From Heliocidaris erythrogramma (Eukaryota; Echinodermata; Echinoidea; Camarodonta; Echinometridae), in the NCBI GenBank assembly GCA_025617745.1, contig CM046857.1:22287081-22351080 (forward strand): 64,000 nucleotides of DNA. Direction: 5' to 3'. Below the pieces are notes generated by a model. The model did not search any database and was not told the origin of the DNA. It saw nothing but the letters and a program-made list of their open reading frames with translations. The translations under genes and the position numbers were made by a program. Of this stretch, positions 1 to 11,721 are shown piece after piece; positions within the stretch are counted from its first letter, which is position 1, and every line of letters starts with the position of its first letter.

Positions 1-1080
1 CGGTGCGACTTTTTGGTGGTTTTGTGGTGCCTGGTCACAATTGAAACATAAAATCACCACCCGTATTCGCTATTTAAGTTTCTTGCTGCAAAATTGGCTG
101 TGACTAACAGTCGCAAAAGTTTCTGGTTTGACAGTAAATGGTTCTTTCTATCACCACCATTACAGCCAATCCGCAGGTCCCCTAAAAGTACGCTATTTTA
201 TTTCCAGTTCTGCCTGACTATGAATACATAAATGAGCAAGAACAGCCAGGAACATCTCATTTGCAAATTATTGAATAGACTACTTATCATTCACCAATTG
301 TCATGAGTTATACATCAAATAAAAGAAGAGGGAGCAGAGATTTGTGATATGCTTTTATTGTGTTCAAAATAAAAGACGAAATTGGTAAAAAATGGTGTTC
401 TTTTTATGACAAAAAATGGAAATGAAATGAAATATAAATCTGGCCAAAACTACCATAGTTTTATTGTGAGCCAGGGCAAATTTGACACGAGCGTAAAGGG
501 CATTTTCTGTACTTTCCAAAGATTGGAATAACATTCATGTGCACTTCATGACAGGGTCAGGATCCAGCAATATGTATCCAATGTAACACTTTGTCTTTAA
601 AAAATTCAATTCCAGCATTCCGATTGGTTACCACCACGCAAGATGTTTTCTCACAGCTAGGCAACAGCTATGCGCATGTTTGCGCAAGGATGAAGCAACA
701 GGTTGCGCATTGTTTCATTCAACACGCACTTGGTTACAGATGGGTCGCTTGCCAATCACAGTGCTAAGATTCTATGGTCTTGACCATGGTCTTGACAACG
801 GATAATCTGCGGCTGAATATTGCTGGATCCTGACTCTGTCATAAGTTTATGGATGTTTTGAATGTAACGATGAAAAAGATGAAATTCCAGCACTTCCATA
901 CATATGTGTCTTGATGGCGGCTCATATACTTTTTATATGTCTTTTAACAACTTGAAATCTTGTGAAAAAAGGCTTTTGTATGACATTTCATCAATTATTT
1001 TAAACAACTTATAAAGTTCTGACTGAAACAAAATATCCCTGTGTTGGTAAACTATTCATTTATTTTTGCAGAAAGTCTAA
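1..1080. other. Non-coding, nothing recognised
   Basis: AT-rich sequence with no open frame that resembles a known protein and no clear repeat. It lies downstream of the L27 exon on that gene's strand, so it is probably intron or flank. I looked for the next L27 exon here and did not find one. Confidence 0.4.
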
Positions 1081-1081
1081 T

Positions 1082-1227
1082 GAGCACAGCATTCATATTT
1101 ATTGAAGAACATAACTTTAAAGATGACCATGCGATACAGCCGACTGGGTGCAGGGAGCACAGCATTCATATTTATTGAAGAACATAACTTTAAAGATGAC
1201 CATGCGATACAGCCGACTGGGTGCAGG
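1082..1227. repeat. Tandem duplication, 2 x 73 bp
   Basis: Two almost identical head-to-tail copies, 1082-1154 and 1155-1227, each starting GAGCACAGCATTC and ending near GGGTGCAGG. The near identity points to a recent local duplication. No coding potential is evident. Confidence 0.9.
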
Positions 1228-1328
1228 GAGAGAGTCCATTTCGGGCACTGGAAATAAAATGCGCGCTTATTGCTCATTTGCATACGACCTGCGGTCTGAC
1301 TGTATTAGTCAATGGTCATAGACTCATA

Positions 1329-1636
1329 GGCCCGTATTCTGAACTCTGGTTTAACTTAAACCATGGTCTAAATGTGTGGTTTAACTATGGGCAGCCAAAT
1401 GTGACACAAATCTCTAACAGTAGATATTCAATTTATCAGCATTTTTGGTACTCTATTAAAAACTGTGTGGGAATGATAAGTACAATATTTTCCTTGACTG
1501 TTAAAGCATGAGAGCAGAATCCAGTAAACATATGGAACATACAATATAAACAAAGTTTTGACATTTTTGGCTACCCATAGTTAAACCATACATTTAGACC
1601 ATGGTTTAAATTAAACCAGAGTTCAGAATACGGGCC
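1329..1636. mobile_element. Non-autonomous inverted-repeat element (MITE), about 308 bp
   Basis: The left end starts GGCCCGTATTCTGAACTC and the right end is its reverse complement. The inverted repeats run about 70 bp with few mismatches and include internal copies of the GGTTTAA/TTAAACC motif. The flanks share ATA, a possible 3-bp target duplication. There is no transposase; the superfamily was not assigned. Confidence 0.85.
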
Positions 1637-1702
1637 ATAATGTATAGGATGCTTTGTAAGATATGAGAACAATAAAAGTTGTAGATAAATAAAGATCTTT
1701 AC

Positions 1703-1829
1703 CATGGGTCTTCTTGAGGCCAAGTCTTTTTCCAGGACTCTTCCCGCCAGTATTCCTCTTTGAACTACTGGCTTTCTTTGAAGCCCAACGTATGGAGCTG
1801 GTCATCGAAGCCATGTATGGATTCAAGAA
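1703..1829 (-). CDS. MRPL27: Mitochondrial ribosomal protein L27, internal exon
   Basis: On the minus strand the exon is open from an acceptor (CTGTACAG) ending at 1830 to a GTAAAG donor at 1702-1697. It encodes 42 codons plus one base. The stretch RWASKKASSSKRNTGGKS followed by PGKRLGLKKTHG matches the conserved start of bL27m, where a cleaved mitochondrial targeting peptide precedes an ASKK...GGKS.G.R.G.KK segment. bL27m belongs to the large subunit of the mitochondrial ribosome and its N terminus reaches toward the peptidyl-transferase centre. A Met at 1814-1812 could start translation, but the frame stays open to the acceptor, so an upstream exon may contribute. The exon coding the beta-barrel was not found and should lie beyond the left edge. 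Confidence 0.78.
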
Positions 1830-2215
1830 CTGTACAGGATCTGGAGGAAGAGGAAAGAAAATGCATTATTAGAGCAAACAACGATTAATCCATCTCCACA
1901 TGTATTCCTTAATGCCGCTTATACATAATGTACAAGCTTATCTGAAGATAACCTTGTACTCTACAATAGCTTTTATGGGTGAATAGGTTTCAATGGGTTT
2001 TGTGTGTATTAGCTAGGATGCCTACATGTACATGAAAGGAAAATAATTATTTAAAATTTCACTTTCAACCCTTAAACCCAAAATTTGTAGGAAAGTAAGA
2101 GTTGAAGAATCCCTGGATCAGGTACATGTAATCCAACAAATTTTAGTAAATTAAATCTTGCTAGAGCTAGTTTGTTGTCTGCTTTTGACTACTGCAAAGT
2201 GAATGTTTGACACAG
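1830..2215. other. Non-coding, probable intron or 5' region of the L27 gene
   Basis: No coding signal. A strong minus-strand donor (GTAAGTGG) at about 3019-3012 follows a short untranslated-looking stretch and could be the first exon's donor. That link is only an inference. Confidence 0.3.
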
Positions 2216-2281
2216 TCCCAAATACATGTAGGCAAGTCCCAAATAGGCAAGTCCCAAATAGGCAAGTCCCAAATAGGCAAG
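2216..2281. repeat. Short minisatellite, 15-bp unit
   Basis: About four head-to-tail copies of CAAGTCCCAAATAGG, the first degenerate and containing ACATGTA. Repeat only; no gene context. Confidence 0.85.
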
Positions 2282-3073
2282 GGCCTATGAGTAATGCCTT
2301 GCCCTATATCTAGTCTTCCAAAATCAAAAGTGTCAAACTTGTGTTATGTTTTCCAATGAAATCATAACAAGGAATTTGGAGAAATTGGCACAAATTTTTA
2401 AAAAACTGTTAAAATCTGTTAATGCTTGACCAGCATGGGAAATAAAGGACACAAAGTCTGACCAGGTCGGAATTTCATAAAATTTAGAGTGAGCAGGCAC
2501 CGCAGTTAAGGGGAAGTCCACTCTGGCATCAAGTTGACATAACAAACAAAAGATTGGAGAGAAGCAGATCGGTGAAGGTTTGAGGAAAATTTGATAAAGG
2601 ATAAGTTATAAATGTTTATCGACCCAGTGGCAATTTAAATTGGCGACTCTGCCAAGTGACAAGTCTGTCATGTCTGTGCAGTGACGCGTGACACAACTTT
2701 TGAGCAAGCACCTCTTACTGTACTAAAAATTTCATTTTGTTCAAAGAAAATTAAAATAGACATTTAATTTTTGGGTTCATCCAAAACTCATAACTCTAGT
2801 TACATGAATGAGCGAAACGGAAGAGACATGAAATTGAATACAAATTTTCAACAGACATTCATAAGTCAAAACACACTGCGTCATAGCCCTTGAGTGAAAC
2901 CACTAGATAGGTTTCTGTGGGCTCACAATTTACATGGTCAAATGACCACGTATAGTTGTATCGTAGGAACATATTTTTAAAAATTAAAGTATCATAATAT
3001 ATACACGATGCCACTTACCTAAATAGACCTTCCGCAAATCAGCTCTTCCTCATAAATATATTCCCATCTCCTG
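2282..3073. other. Non-coding, nothing recognised
   Basis: AT-rich, without long open frames or visible repeats, apart from the possible minus-strand splice donor near 3015. Confidence 0.35.
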
Positions 3074-3341
3074 TACTAAAAACTTTCGTAGACTGGTGTA
3101 TAGTTTGCAATACGCATGCACGTCAGTAGTAGCTCCATGTGCTTTTATGTACATGTACGTTCTCGCTCGCAAGAGGCGAGAGACGAGAAGGGAGGATTAT
3201 AATCGAGTGTAAAAAGTGACATTTGATCGACTCTCTTTTTACGTACATTCTCACGACCATGAACGTACGTAAAAGCACACGGAGCTGCTATTAACGTGCA
3301 TGCGTATTGCATACACCAGCCTACGAAAGTTTTTACTTTTA
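3074..3341. mobile_element. Foldback element, about 85-bp inverted arms
   Basis: The left arm begins ACTAAAAACTTTCGTAG and runs through GCAATACGCATGCACG. The right arm returns as its imperfect reverse complement, ending CTACGAAAGTTTTTAC. The central part contains GAACGTACGTAAAAGCAC and a partner. It looks like a non-autonomous DNA element. No target duplication was resolved. Confidence 0.75.
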
Positions 3342-3394
3342 ATACAGACAACAGGACCGGAGCTGGGAAATTAATACTCAGGCCTTTTTAATTG

Positions 3395-3941
3395 GGCAGT
3401 GGCTATTCTTACGACGAGTCGTAAGAATAATTTTCCGCCTATTCTTACGACACGCGCACGCGCTCCATTTTTCGTACTCTGCGCCGTCGTAAGAATAGGG
3501 TTAGGGTTAGGGTTAGGGTATTTATATGTTTTGAACACCTTCGATGTCGACTCGTTCTCACAGGTACATCGTGAAGTCAGAGGACTGGCAATATCGAGGA
3601 CCCAGGTTGATTCCCAGCTTTGTCATTTGTCATTTTTTTCATTTGTTACTAACCGATGTTTTACAATTGCAGATATAATATGGAATTACAGACATAATTA
3701 ATATGGAAAAGGCTGAGGAGACAGAGAAAACAGAGACAGAGAGCTTTTTACTCAACCCCCATCCAAATTGTAGGTGGCTGTCGCAAAAGGAACTCTTTCC
3801 TGTGGGGGGGTTGCATGCACGGTGGGTGGGTGCGTGCGAACAGCTGGCCAGTGAAGTGTGTGCAGTGTACGAAAATGGAGCATATGCGCATGTCGTAAGA
3901 ATAGCCGGAAAATACCACTCGTCGTAAGAATAGCCACTGCC
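3395..3941. mobile_element. Inverted-repeat element carrying a telomere-type repeat
   Basis: The ends are GGCAGTGGCTATTCTTACGA and its reverse complement. The arms continue about 80 bp through TATTCTTACGACA and a CTCCATTTT box. The left arm is itself palindromic around ACGACGAGTCGT. Just inside it sits a short TTAGGG array. There is no transposase, so it is non-autonomous. Confidence 0.85.
3496..3519 (+). repeat. Interstitial TTAGGG repeats, about four copies
   Basis: Four head-to-tail TTAGGG units, the animal telomere sequence, inside an inverted-repeat element. Ordinary sequence continues on both sides, so this is not a chromosome end. Confidence 0.9.
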
Positions 3942-4238
3942 TTTTATTTTTTAATTTTGTTGTTGTTGTTGTCTTTCGCTGTGGGCCTATTTCATGCCCT
4001 ACTAGTAGTAGTCTCCTTGGTAAACACTTGGTGTTGATAGCTCAAACAGTTAAAGAACTGCTAGGTAATGGTAATTTTATCATCCTCATCGAAAAGAAAG
4101 ACAACAGTCAACAGACAACACTCACACTCACAGTTATTCGGAAAGTATTACTATTACTTGTAAACTTACAATTATGTCATGTTTCATGCACACCACGAAT
4201 AGTGGTCATATTGACCACTACGAATACAATATGCAAAA

Positions 4239-6283
4239 ATAGTTGGTATTTTCTGTCGCGTGTAGTAAAGGTATGGGGGGAAAAATAAGATAAATATTTT
4301 AAATACTTGCTTTCAAATTCAGGCCTTAAAAATCTCACTCCTACCTCAAATGGCCGTTAGGAAGAACTTTTGATATTTTCAGCAAAGTCCAAAGTCAAAA
4401 TCTTGTCCAAAACCGGAGAAATCCCCGCCGATTTGTTTCGCGATCGCGTGCTGTTTACATACTGCCGATGTCTTAGACTAAAATCGGCCAATAAAATTTT
4501 TGTCCACGAAGAAACTCGGGATCGCAAGCGCACATCGATCTTTACGATCGCGCACACAGAAAATCGGACTTTTCCGTGTATGCCACAGCCCAGGGACCGA
4601 ATTTTTAAGGACAAAACGCTTTTGGGGAGATGTCAGCGCCCGCGGCGACCAGGAAATGTACACATTGACTCTGATAGCTCGTTTCGCGAGAATCAACAGT
4701 AAATTACGGATTTGATTTTTGGAAATATCTTTTCCAACATCGGTGAGTTGAATTTATTGTATTTCTTGGATATTTTGTTGTCGGTTTTTGTAAATTAAAT
4801 GCCGATTTTGAGTGAATGTTTGTGCCTTTTGTGCAGTAGTGTTTTAAAAAGTTGAGGTGTATGACTGCCTACATTATCAATTATACACACGAAGTATAGG
4901 AATGTAGCTATGAGTGGTTTCATGCACTATTTTACAGTAATGTACCCGTGAGCATCACGGGTACATTACTGTAAAATAGTTGGTATTTTTTGTCGCATGT
5001 ACTAAAGGTATGGGGGGGAAATAAGATAAATATTTTAAATACTTGCTTTCAAATTCAGCCCTTAAAAATCTCACTCCTACCTCAAATGGCCGTTAGGAAG
5101 AACTTTTGATATTTACAGCAAAATCCAAAGTCAAAATCTTGTCCAAAACCGGAGAAATCCCCGCCGATTTGTTTCGCGATCGCGTGTTGTTTACAAACTG
5201 CCGATGTCTTAGACTAAAATCGGCCAATATAATTTTTGTCAGTGTTTTTGTCCACGAAGAAACTCGGGATCGCAAGGGCACATCGATCTTTACGATCATG
5301 ACGATCGCGCACACAGAAAATCGGAACTTTTCCGTGTACGCCATAGGGACCGAATTTTTGAGGACAAAACTCTTTTGGGGAGATGTCAGGGCCCGCGGCG
5401 ACCAGGAAATGTACACAATGACTCCGATCAACAGTAAATTGCGGATTTCATTTTTGTAAATATCTTTTCCAACATTGGTGAGTTGAATTTATTGTATTTC
5501 TTGGATATTTTGGGGTCGGTTTTTGAAAATTAAATGCCGATTTTGAGTGAATATTGGTGACTTTTGTGCAGTGGTGTTTTAAAAAGATGAGGTGTATGAC
5601 ACTCCCGGGTACATTTCTGTAAAATAGTTGGTATTTTCTGTCGCATGTACTAAAGGTATGGGGGAAAAAATAAGATAAATATTTTAAATACTTGCTTTCA
5701 AATTCAGCCCTTAAAAATCTCACTCCTACCTCAAATGGCCGTTAGGAAGAACTTTTTATATTTTCAGCAAAATCCAAAGTCAAAATCTTGTCCAAAACCG
5801 GAGAAATCCCCGCCGATTTGTTTCGCGATCGCGTGTTGTTTACAAACTGCCGATGTCTTAGACTAAAATCGGCCAATACAATTTTTGTCCACGAAGAAAC
5901 TCGGGATCGCAAGCGCACATCGATCTTTACGATCGCGCACACAGAAAATCGGAACTTTTCCGTGTATGCCATAGGGACCGAATTTTTGAGGACAAAACTC
6001 TTTTGGGGAGATGTCGGCGCCCGCGGCGACCAGGAAATGTACACAATGACTCCGATAGCTCGTTTCGCGAGAATCAACAGTAAATTACGGATTTGATTTT
6101 TGAAAATATCTTTTCCAACATTGGTGAGTTGAATTTATTGTATTTCTTGGATATTTTGGGGTCGGTTTTTGAAAATTAAATGCCGATTTTGAGTGAATAT
6201 TGGTGACTTTTGTGCAGTGGTGTTTTAAAAAGATGAGGTGTATGACTGCCTACATTATACACACGAAGTATAGGAATGTAGCT
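4239..6283. repeat. Tandem triplication, 0.65-0.74-kb units
   Basis: Three head-to-tail units start at about 4239, 4976 and 5624, each with ATAGTTGGTATTTT. Each contains a CpG-rich core of about 350 bp with CGCGATCGCG, CGATCTTTACGATCGCGC and CCCGCGGCGACCAGG, then AT-rich DNA with a donor-like GGTGAGTTG. Similar frames are open on both strands, but the units differ by 1-, 5- and 16-bp indels, so coding selection is unlikely. The core resembles a duplicated CpG-rich promoter or first-exon segment. No known gene was recognised. Confidence 0.88.
4926..4980. repeat. Perfect hairpin, 26-bp arms and 3-bp loop
   Basis: The left arm 4926-4951 and right arm 4955-4980 are exact reverse complements, separated by GCA. 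The hairpin sits at the junction of the first and second triplicated units. Part of the right arm recurs, degenerate, just before the third unit. Confidence 0.95.
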
Positions 6284-7349
6284 AGTATGAGTATGTACTC
6301 ATGTCTGTAGATTCTAGTAGTAGTACTGCATGAATGTGAATGCGTAGGACTATTACAAGTATTAATCCATTTCCCTCTCTTGCGGAATGGACTGATTATA
6401 ACAAAATAAGCAAACAATAAATTTACCATAGCAGACAACAAGCATACATGTTCAACTAATTCCACTTACTACATAGCACATTTCCAACTCCAAATATGGA
6501 GGATATCCGTGGTAAAATCATGATGAATTCGTTTTTGTAATCCGCTCACGATCACTCACACACAAAACCAATTTAGGTATCGTAAATAAGGCAAACGAGA
6601 AAGCAAAAATGAATGGGACAACACCATGTAAAGCTCGATCGCACATGTTAGCTGCTGGGGGTGGGGCATGGGATATTTTTTGATTCCTAACAAATGTAGC
6701 CTAACATATCATGACACTTCGTAGTCAAACAATACAGAATGAAATATCAGACTTCTAAAAAAAAAGTATAATTTGATACGAATCACTTTAAAATCCTTTC
6801 ATATAAGGTTATTCATGGATTGGAAATTAAGAATTATTATTATTATTATTATTATTATTATTTTATTATTATTTCTGCATGGTACATGGTATTGGATAGA
6901 ATGATCATTATGACAAAAAAAATGAGAATAAGTATGAGTAACTCAATAACAGAATTAAAAGGCAAATATGATCATAATACAGGTACAATATATGGATAAC
7001 GTAGTAACATGCAGAGGTATGGCAATATAAGCTAAAGCTTGAAGCATTGCAATACCTTTCCATTTTGTAAATAATACATATAAAATTAAAATAATTAATG
7101 ATGACACTAACAACTAACTTTATTTACAGAATAACATAGAATAAAAAACCAACAAAAATATGAATAGAAAAAAAAGAAGAGAGAGTTTATTTACAAGGGA
7201 AAGAGAAGCAGAAAATAGGAATCAGAGAGATGAAGGGGCGCCCTAATGTTGACAAATAATATATCAAGTCTTCGATGAGTAAGTAATAGTAAAGTACAAT
7301 ACATAGAACATCGATTACAATGTAAACGTAAATAAAAGCATCCTTTGAA
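6284..7349. other. Non-coding, with an (ATT)n microsatellite
   Basis: AT-rich sequence with an ATT array at about 6835-6863. No gene was recognised. The part next to the LINE fragment may be its 3' untranslated region. Confidence 0.4.
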
Positions 7350-7535
7350 TTATGTACCTTGGAATTCATGCATCTTTAAAAGGAGAATTTGCTTTACGGC
7401 CATTTTAAACGAATGTGGGGTTTGCAAATTACGGATATTTTGCCGAAGAGAATTCCAAATATCTGGACCGCTATGTCTGATTGATTTATGTGCTAACGCT
7501 GTGCGGGGATTGACTAAATGTATGTTTGAATAACG
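7350..7535 (-). pseudogene. Non-LTR retrotransposon, C-terminal remnant of the ORF
   Basis: On the minus strand the frame reads SIRHSGPDIWNSLRQNIRNL, then HSFKMAVKQILLLKMHEF and a stop. The pattern SIR..GP.IWNSL..IR....SFK...K..LL is typical of the end of reverse-transcriptase ORFs in Jockey/CR1/L2-like elements. Everything upstream is lost in a T-rich tract, so this is a 5'-truncated dead copy. Confidence 0.7.
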
Positions 7536-8690
7536 AAAAAAAAAAAAAAACAGCAACAACAAACAACAAGTACAAAACAAATAGTCAAGCAAGAAAAAAA
7601 AGAGGAAAAACAGACAAAACACAAACCAAAACACGCACATGCATATACAAGATTTTTCCTTTGAGTCAAATTAAGCCGCAGGCTCGACTCCTGGTGGTGC
7701 CCTTCCGGATCCGTAGGCAATGTGACTCCTAGTATGTTAGAATCTACTTTTCACGCGTTAAATTACTGAGATACCTTGCTCATCATGTCTTTTCTAGCAG
7801 GTGAATAATGGTCATCACTAGGTGTGTAGACAATAAATATTTTGAATATGGGTTATATTATTTGAAAAAGCAATTGATGCATCATTTGAGAATAAATTGC
7901 AGCTCATGAAAAAAAAATACTGAAGATTACATTATGCAAATTAGAACTGAATTGAATTAAGTTGTAGAAGTTGGAAGGTAACAAATGCTTTTTCTGTACA
8001 TCCCCCCTTTTTTTTTGGGGGGGGGGGCAACGTTTGGTATGTATGGGGCACTTTGGTATGTTTTCCTCCTAGGGGATATAACATCCCGAAACTGCCGGAT
8101 GTAAAAGTCACTTTCTATTCATTTAAGAAGTACGATACAGGATACCTCTTCTTTCTGACAATTTTGGTCCATGAGTTATAAGGGGTCAGTCTTTAGGGGC
8201 GTCTGACAGCCCCATCCCTATTGAAGTTTTTGTGACTTTTGTTGTTGTTGCTGTGTGTTTAATAATGTCTGCCCATTCATATCACTTCTTTCCGAAAATT
8301 TTTGGCACATGGGTATAGACGGGCGTGAAATCGACGCGACTTAATTTGGAATTTGGGATCTGAAGTTCGCAGGAGCTCTTTGTCTCTCTAAACCCCAACG
8401 GCTCCGGTCAGGCTATTTTTCTTTTTGTCAGGAATTAGACTCACATCATTTGGGATTGATCAGGGGACTATTTCGGGACAGGCTCCGGCTTTAGAGATAC
8501 AAATGAGGCTTGAGGAAAAAGAAAGAAAGGTATTATAAAAGGCTGGCTAATATACGAAATATAGAGAAAAAGAGATCGGCTAAATTAGCTAATATGTCCA
8601 GTAATCCTCAAATTAGCAAAAATCTTACCTAGGATATCCAAAACACAGTAAGCAGAACAGAGGCACTGACCAGAGACACAGTCATGGCAG
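7536..8690. other. Non-coding, with a G-run
   Basis: Includes an A-rich stretch at 7537-7550 and a T-run followed by a G-run near 8008-8027. No gene or mobile element was recognised. Confidence 0.35.
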
Positions 8691-8714
8691 TGAGAGAGAG
8701 AGAGAGAGAGAGAG
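8691..8714. repeat. (GA)n microsatellite
   Basis: A run of GA dinucleotides. No other feature was seen. Confidence 0.9.
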
Positions 8715-9732
8715 GACGAGTATAATGATATCGCAACTCTATACAAGTTGCCGTGGGAGATTAATTGGAGTGATAACGGTGTGCGCAAATATTTGACTTT
8801 GCTTAAAATTTTAGTACTTTGACCCTTAAAAGGACTCCTTGATAATTATGTTCTTCATGACCCCAAATTGATAATATTGTTCTGGATCACTGGCGCTTTT
8901 CAACAAGATTACAAAGACTATGAGTTGGTTATTTTCAACATATCCTACATGTACAAGTGATTTCCTCGTTCTGATTCCGAAATTATGAGGTTAGTATAGG
9001 CCTATACCTTTTATCGACGAGTTTATATACATTCATCATTATCTCTGATTGTTATTTAATAATTACGACTGATCATAATAATCAATTCTTCAATAATATT
9101 AAATTGGATTGTTATTAGGTACATTCCGTATAATTATTGATTATTATCACTATATTCAGTGAGTACTCAGTACATTTTATATTATTCATTATATCAGTAT
9201 ACAGATTGCACTGTCAATTTGGAATTTAGACAAGAGATTGTCAAATTAATTTATAGCTGGAGCAAGAAAAAAAAAAAAATCATGTTGTGCGATAGCAAAT
9301 GGAGGGTCCGAGATTGGCAGTATAAAACGGATATCCCTGTATAATTGCTTCTGAATATCAATCTGCGTTAAGCGGCTTCTGAATAGGCCTGTGACCATTG
9401 ACCTACTATATTCCGAAAGCTAAAAGAAAGGGGCGGATCCAGGGTTTTTTTAAAGAAGGGGGGGGGGGGAGAGGTCGAAATATATATTTGAAAAACTTAA
9501 AATTATTATTTTGGGACATTATAAAGTGGCTATGTAACTTTCTTATTTAAAGGTAAGGGGATGCATTTTTTCTTCCTTGTGGATCCAACAATGCAAAATT
9601 TTGAAAAGCTTTAAATGAGTTCAACTGCTGGGATAAAGCGCCCCCCCCCCCCTTTATCACATCATATTGCTGCTGAAATCATACTCTTAAGGATTGTCAT
9701 GTCATTAATTTAGGGTTATGGATTTCGGAAGA
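8715..9732. other. Non-coding, with a GGGGCGGATCC motif and G/C runs
   Basis: GGGGCGGATCCAGGG at about 9430 is followed by a G-run (9459-9469), and a C-run occurs at 9641-9652. The same motif plus G-run recurs near 46.3 kb, suggesting a remnant of a short repeat family. Otherwise AT-rich. Confidence 0.4.
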
Positions 9733-9822
9733 AAAGAAGAAGAAGAAGTAGAAGAAGAAGAAGAAGAAAAAAAAGGAGAAGGAGGAGGGGAAGAAGAAGA
9801 AGAAGAAGAAGAAGAAGAAGAA
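9733..9822. repeat. Imperfect (GAA)n microsatellite
   Basis: Long purine-only tract of GAA/AGG units. Poly-Ser frames on the other strand are artefacts of the repeat. Confidence 0.9.
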
Positions 9823-10089
9823 ACAAATGAAAGCGTCAAATTATAATCCAACCTTATCAAGTTACTTGAAACAGTCAACAATGTTTTTTCCACTTTCCAT
9901 ATGGGCCTATATGTATGACACCGCCACGTCTATTTTCGTTTACATTTGTCAAACATGGTTATCTTCAGGAATGACCCTTCTTGCTTGAACGGGGAATCAT
10001 ATTGTAATGACTCGCATTTTGCTAAAACACCCACAGTGCTTTCATATGTAACATCTATTGTTATGCAGTCACTTTTTCTCTTGCGCTCT

Positions 10090-10226
10090 GGGGAGCGTTT
10101 CATCAAGCGTTTTGTCAGTGATTTCACTGACAAATTTGCTCTCAGTCAATCAGATGCAAGGATTTCAGTAGCTTATAACAGTTGTCTGTAAAAATCACTG
10201 ACAAAACGCTTGATGAATCGCTCCCC
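10090..10226. mobile_element. MITE, 137 bp with about 35-bp inverted repeats
   Basis: The left end is GGGGAGCGTTTCATCAAGCG. The right end is its reverse complement with one difference, and the arms continue through TTTTGTCAGTGATTT. A short non-autonomous DNA transposon without coding capacity. Confidence 0.9.
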
Positions 10227-11035
10227 TGCTTTCTAAATCAGTGAAACCTAATAACGAGGGACGATTGCTCGGAGTAAACGCCTTACAATGTGGATAATAA
10301 TGGTCTAGAAGAATACAGAGTTCTGCCATTGTTTACACGTGTAGCCACATTATAGAACACCACAAAAAGTAGCTTGCCATTAACACAGTATACCATTTTT
10401 TCTAGTAAGGTGGTCACTATTCTACCTATAGGCCTATACAGAACGAGAGGTGTATAACGAGATCATACTTTTTTCTGTGACATTCGATTTGGACTGCAAG
10501 TAGGTGTGGAAGCATCTTCTCATAGTTGTGGAAGCCGGCCGACTGGGACATAATAAAGGAATTGAATCTCCACAAATTCGATAGGTGCACACCAATGGAA
10601 GGAACGTGGTCAAATAAAGGTAATTAATGCATTACTATATAGACCTACATTTATAGACAGACTTGTGAATACACTGTTTTTGGTACTTAATATTGTCACA
10701 ATCAGTGACGTAATGAGCCAAAAAATTTCAGGGGGCTGAACAATTTCTGCATAATTGCGAGCGAGCAAAAAAAGCAAAGAGCAAAAAAAACAACAAACAA
10801 ACAAAGGAATGAAAAATGATTTTTTTTCACAGATTTAGACCTATATATCCGGTAATTAATTTCAAAGCTTTCTTTTTCTTTTTTATCTCTTCCCTCATTT
10901 CCTTCTCCCCCCCCCCCCCCCCCCCCCTCATCAATACGCCAGTGCTCACTGTACTGTCATTCCTCTCTCGGCAGCTAAAGGAAGATAATTATATGCAGGG
11001 AGGTGGATCTCTCTGATCTATGGATATGTTATCTT
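10227..11035. other. Non-coding, with a 21-bp C-run
   Basis: A C-homopolymer lies at 10907-10927, followed by TACGCCAGTG. A partner-like CAGTGACGTAATGAG occurs near 10704, so the interval may be a degenerate short element of the same style as others in the window. No gene was seen. Confidence 0.35.
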
Positions 11036-11107
11036 ATATGTAGCATTTAGAGGCAATTTTGCAATTTGCGGTATATAAATTTATTATTATTATTATTATT
11101 ATTATTT
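11036..11107 (+). mobile_element. SINE/LINE 3' tail with (ATT)n
   Basis: GCAATTTGCGGTATATAAAT followed by a run of ATT units is the usual 3' end of L2-type retroposons and SINEs that share their tails. The body is not recognisable. Confidence 0.5.
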
Positions 11108-11720
11108 ATAGACAGTTGCAGGAGTATATTTATATCATATAATAGTATCATTTAATTTTAATCAAATTCATAAAATGGAAGCCTTTACTACATAATATTT
11201 GGTTGAATGAGCGAATACCGTTATTTTCTTCTTTAACCCCTTTTTTTAGAGTAATGAATGAAAATAATAGATTTGGAGAATGATTTGATATATCGAGACA
11301 AAAATATACAGGTGAAATATAGGCCGATATACTTGTTCTAATCAATGTAAGTGCAGGCAAAATGAAAGCACAAACGGTTGTAAAAATGTAAGCACTTATT
11401 CAATACTATGAATAATAAAAAGGACATTTAATGTAAAAGTCAGAGGGAAATGTTAAAGGAAAAAGGATAAAATTTATTCTACCCCAAAAATATGAAATTA
11501 GTCCATCACTAAGCTAGGGTTTTTTTTTTCTTAATATTTCATGTTCCCAATATGTTTGAACATGCTACCTCTCCTGCATGGCTGGCTATATAGTAGCTAG
11601 GCCTATTTGTTTGAAGTATGACGGTTTTCACAAAATTTCCCAAAACAAATGAATATTAAATATCATAATAGATAGGATTGAAGTAAATTGAATATATCAT
11701 AAAGAAATGTGAGAAAATTA
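11108..11720. other. Non-coding, nothing recognised
   Basis: AT-rich spacer. No reading frame or repeat could be supported. Confidence 0.35.
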
Positions 11721-11721
11721 C

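Noticed and set aside
2216..2281. CRISPR-like short direct repeats
   Set aside because: Contiguous 15-bp units without spacers in a eukaryotic genome; a plain minisatellite.
3496..3519. TTAGGG array as a chromosome end
   Set aside because: Only four units, within an inverted-repeat element, with ordinary sequence on both sides.
4370..6096. Similar 85-117-codon frames on both strands of the triplicated unit
   Set aside because: Units differ by frame-shifting indels, similar frames are open on both strands, and no protein family was recognised; the similarity comes from the DNA repeat.
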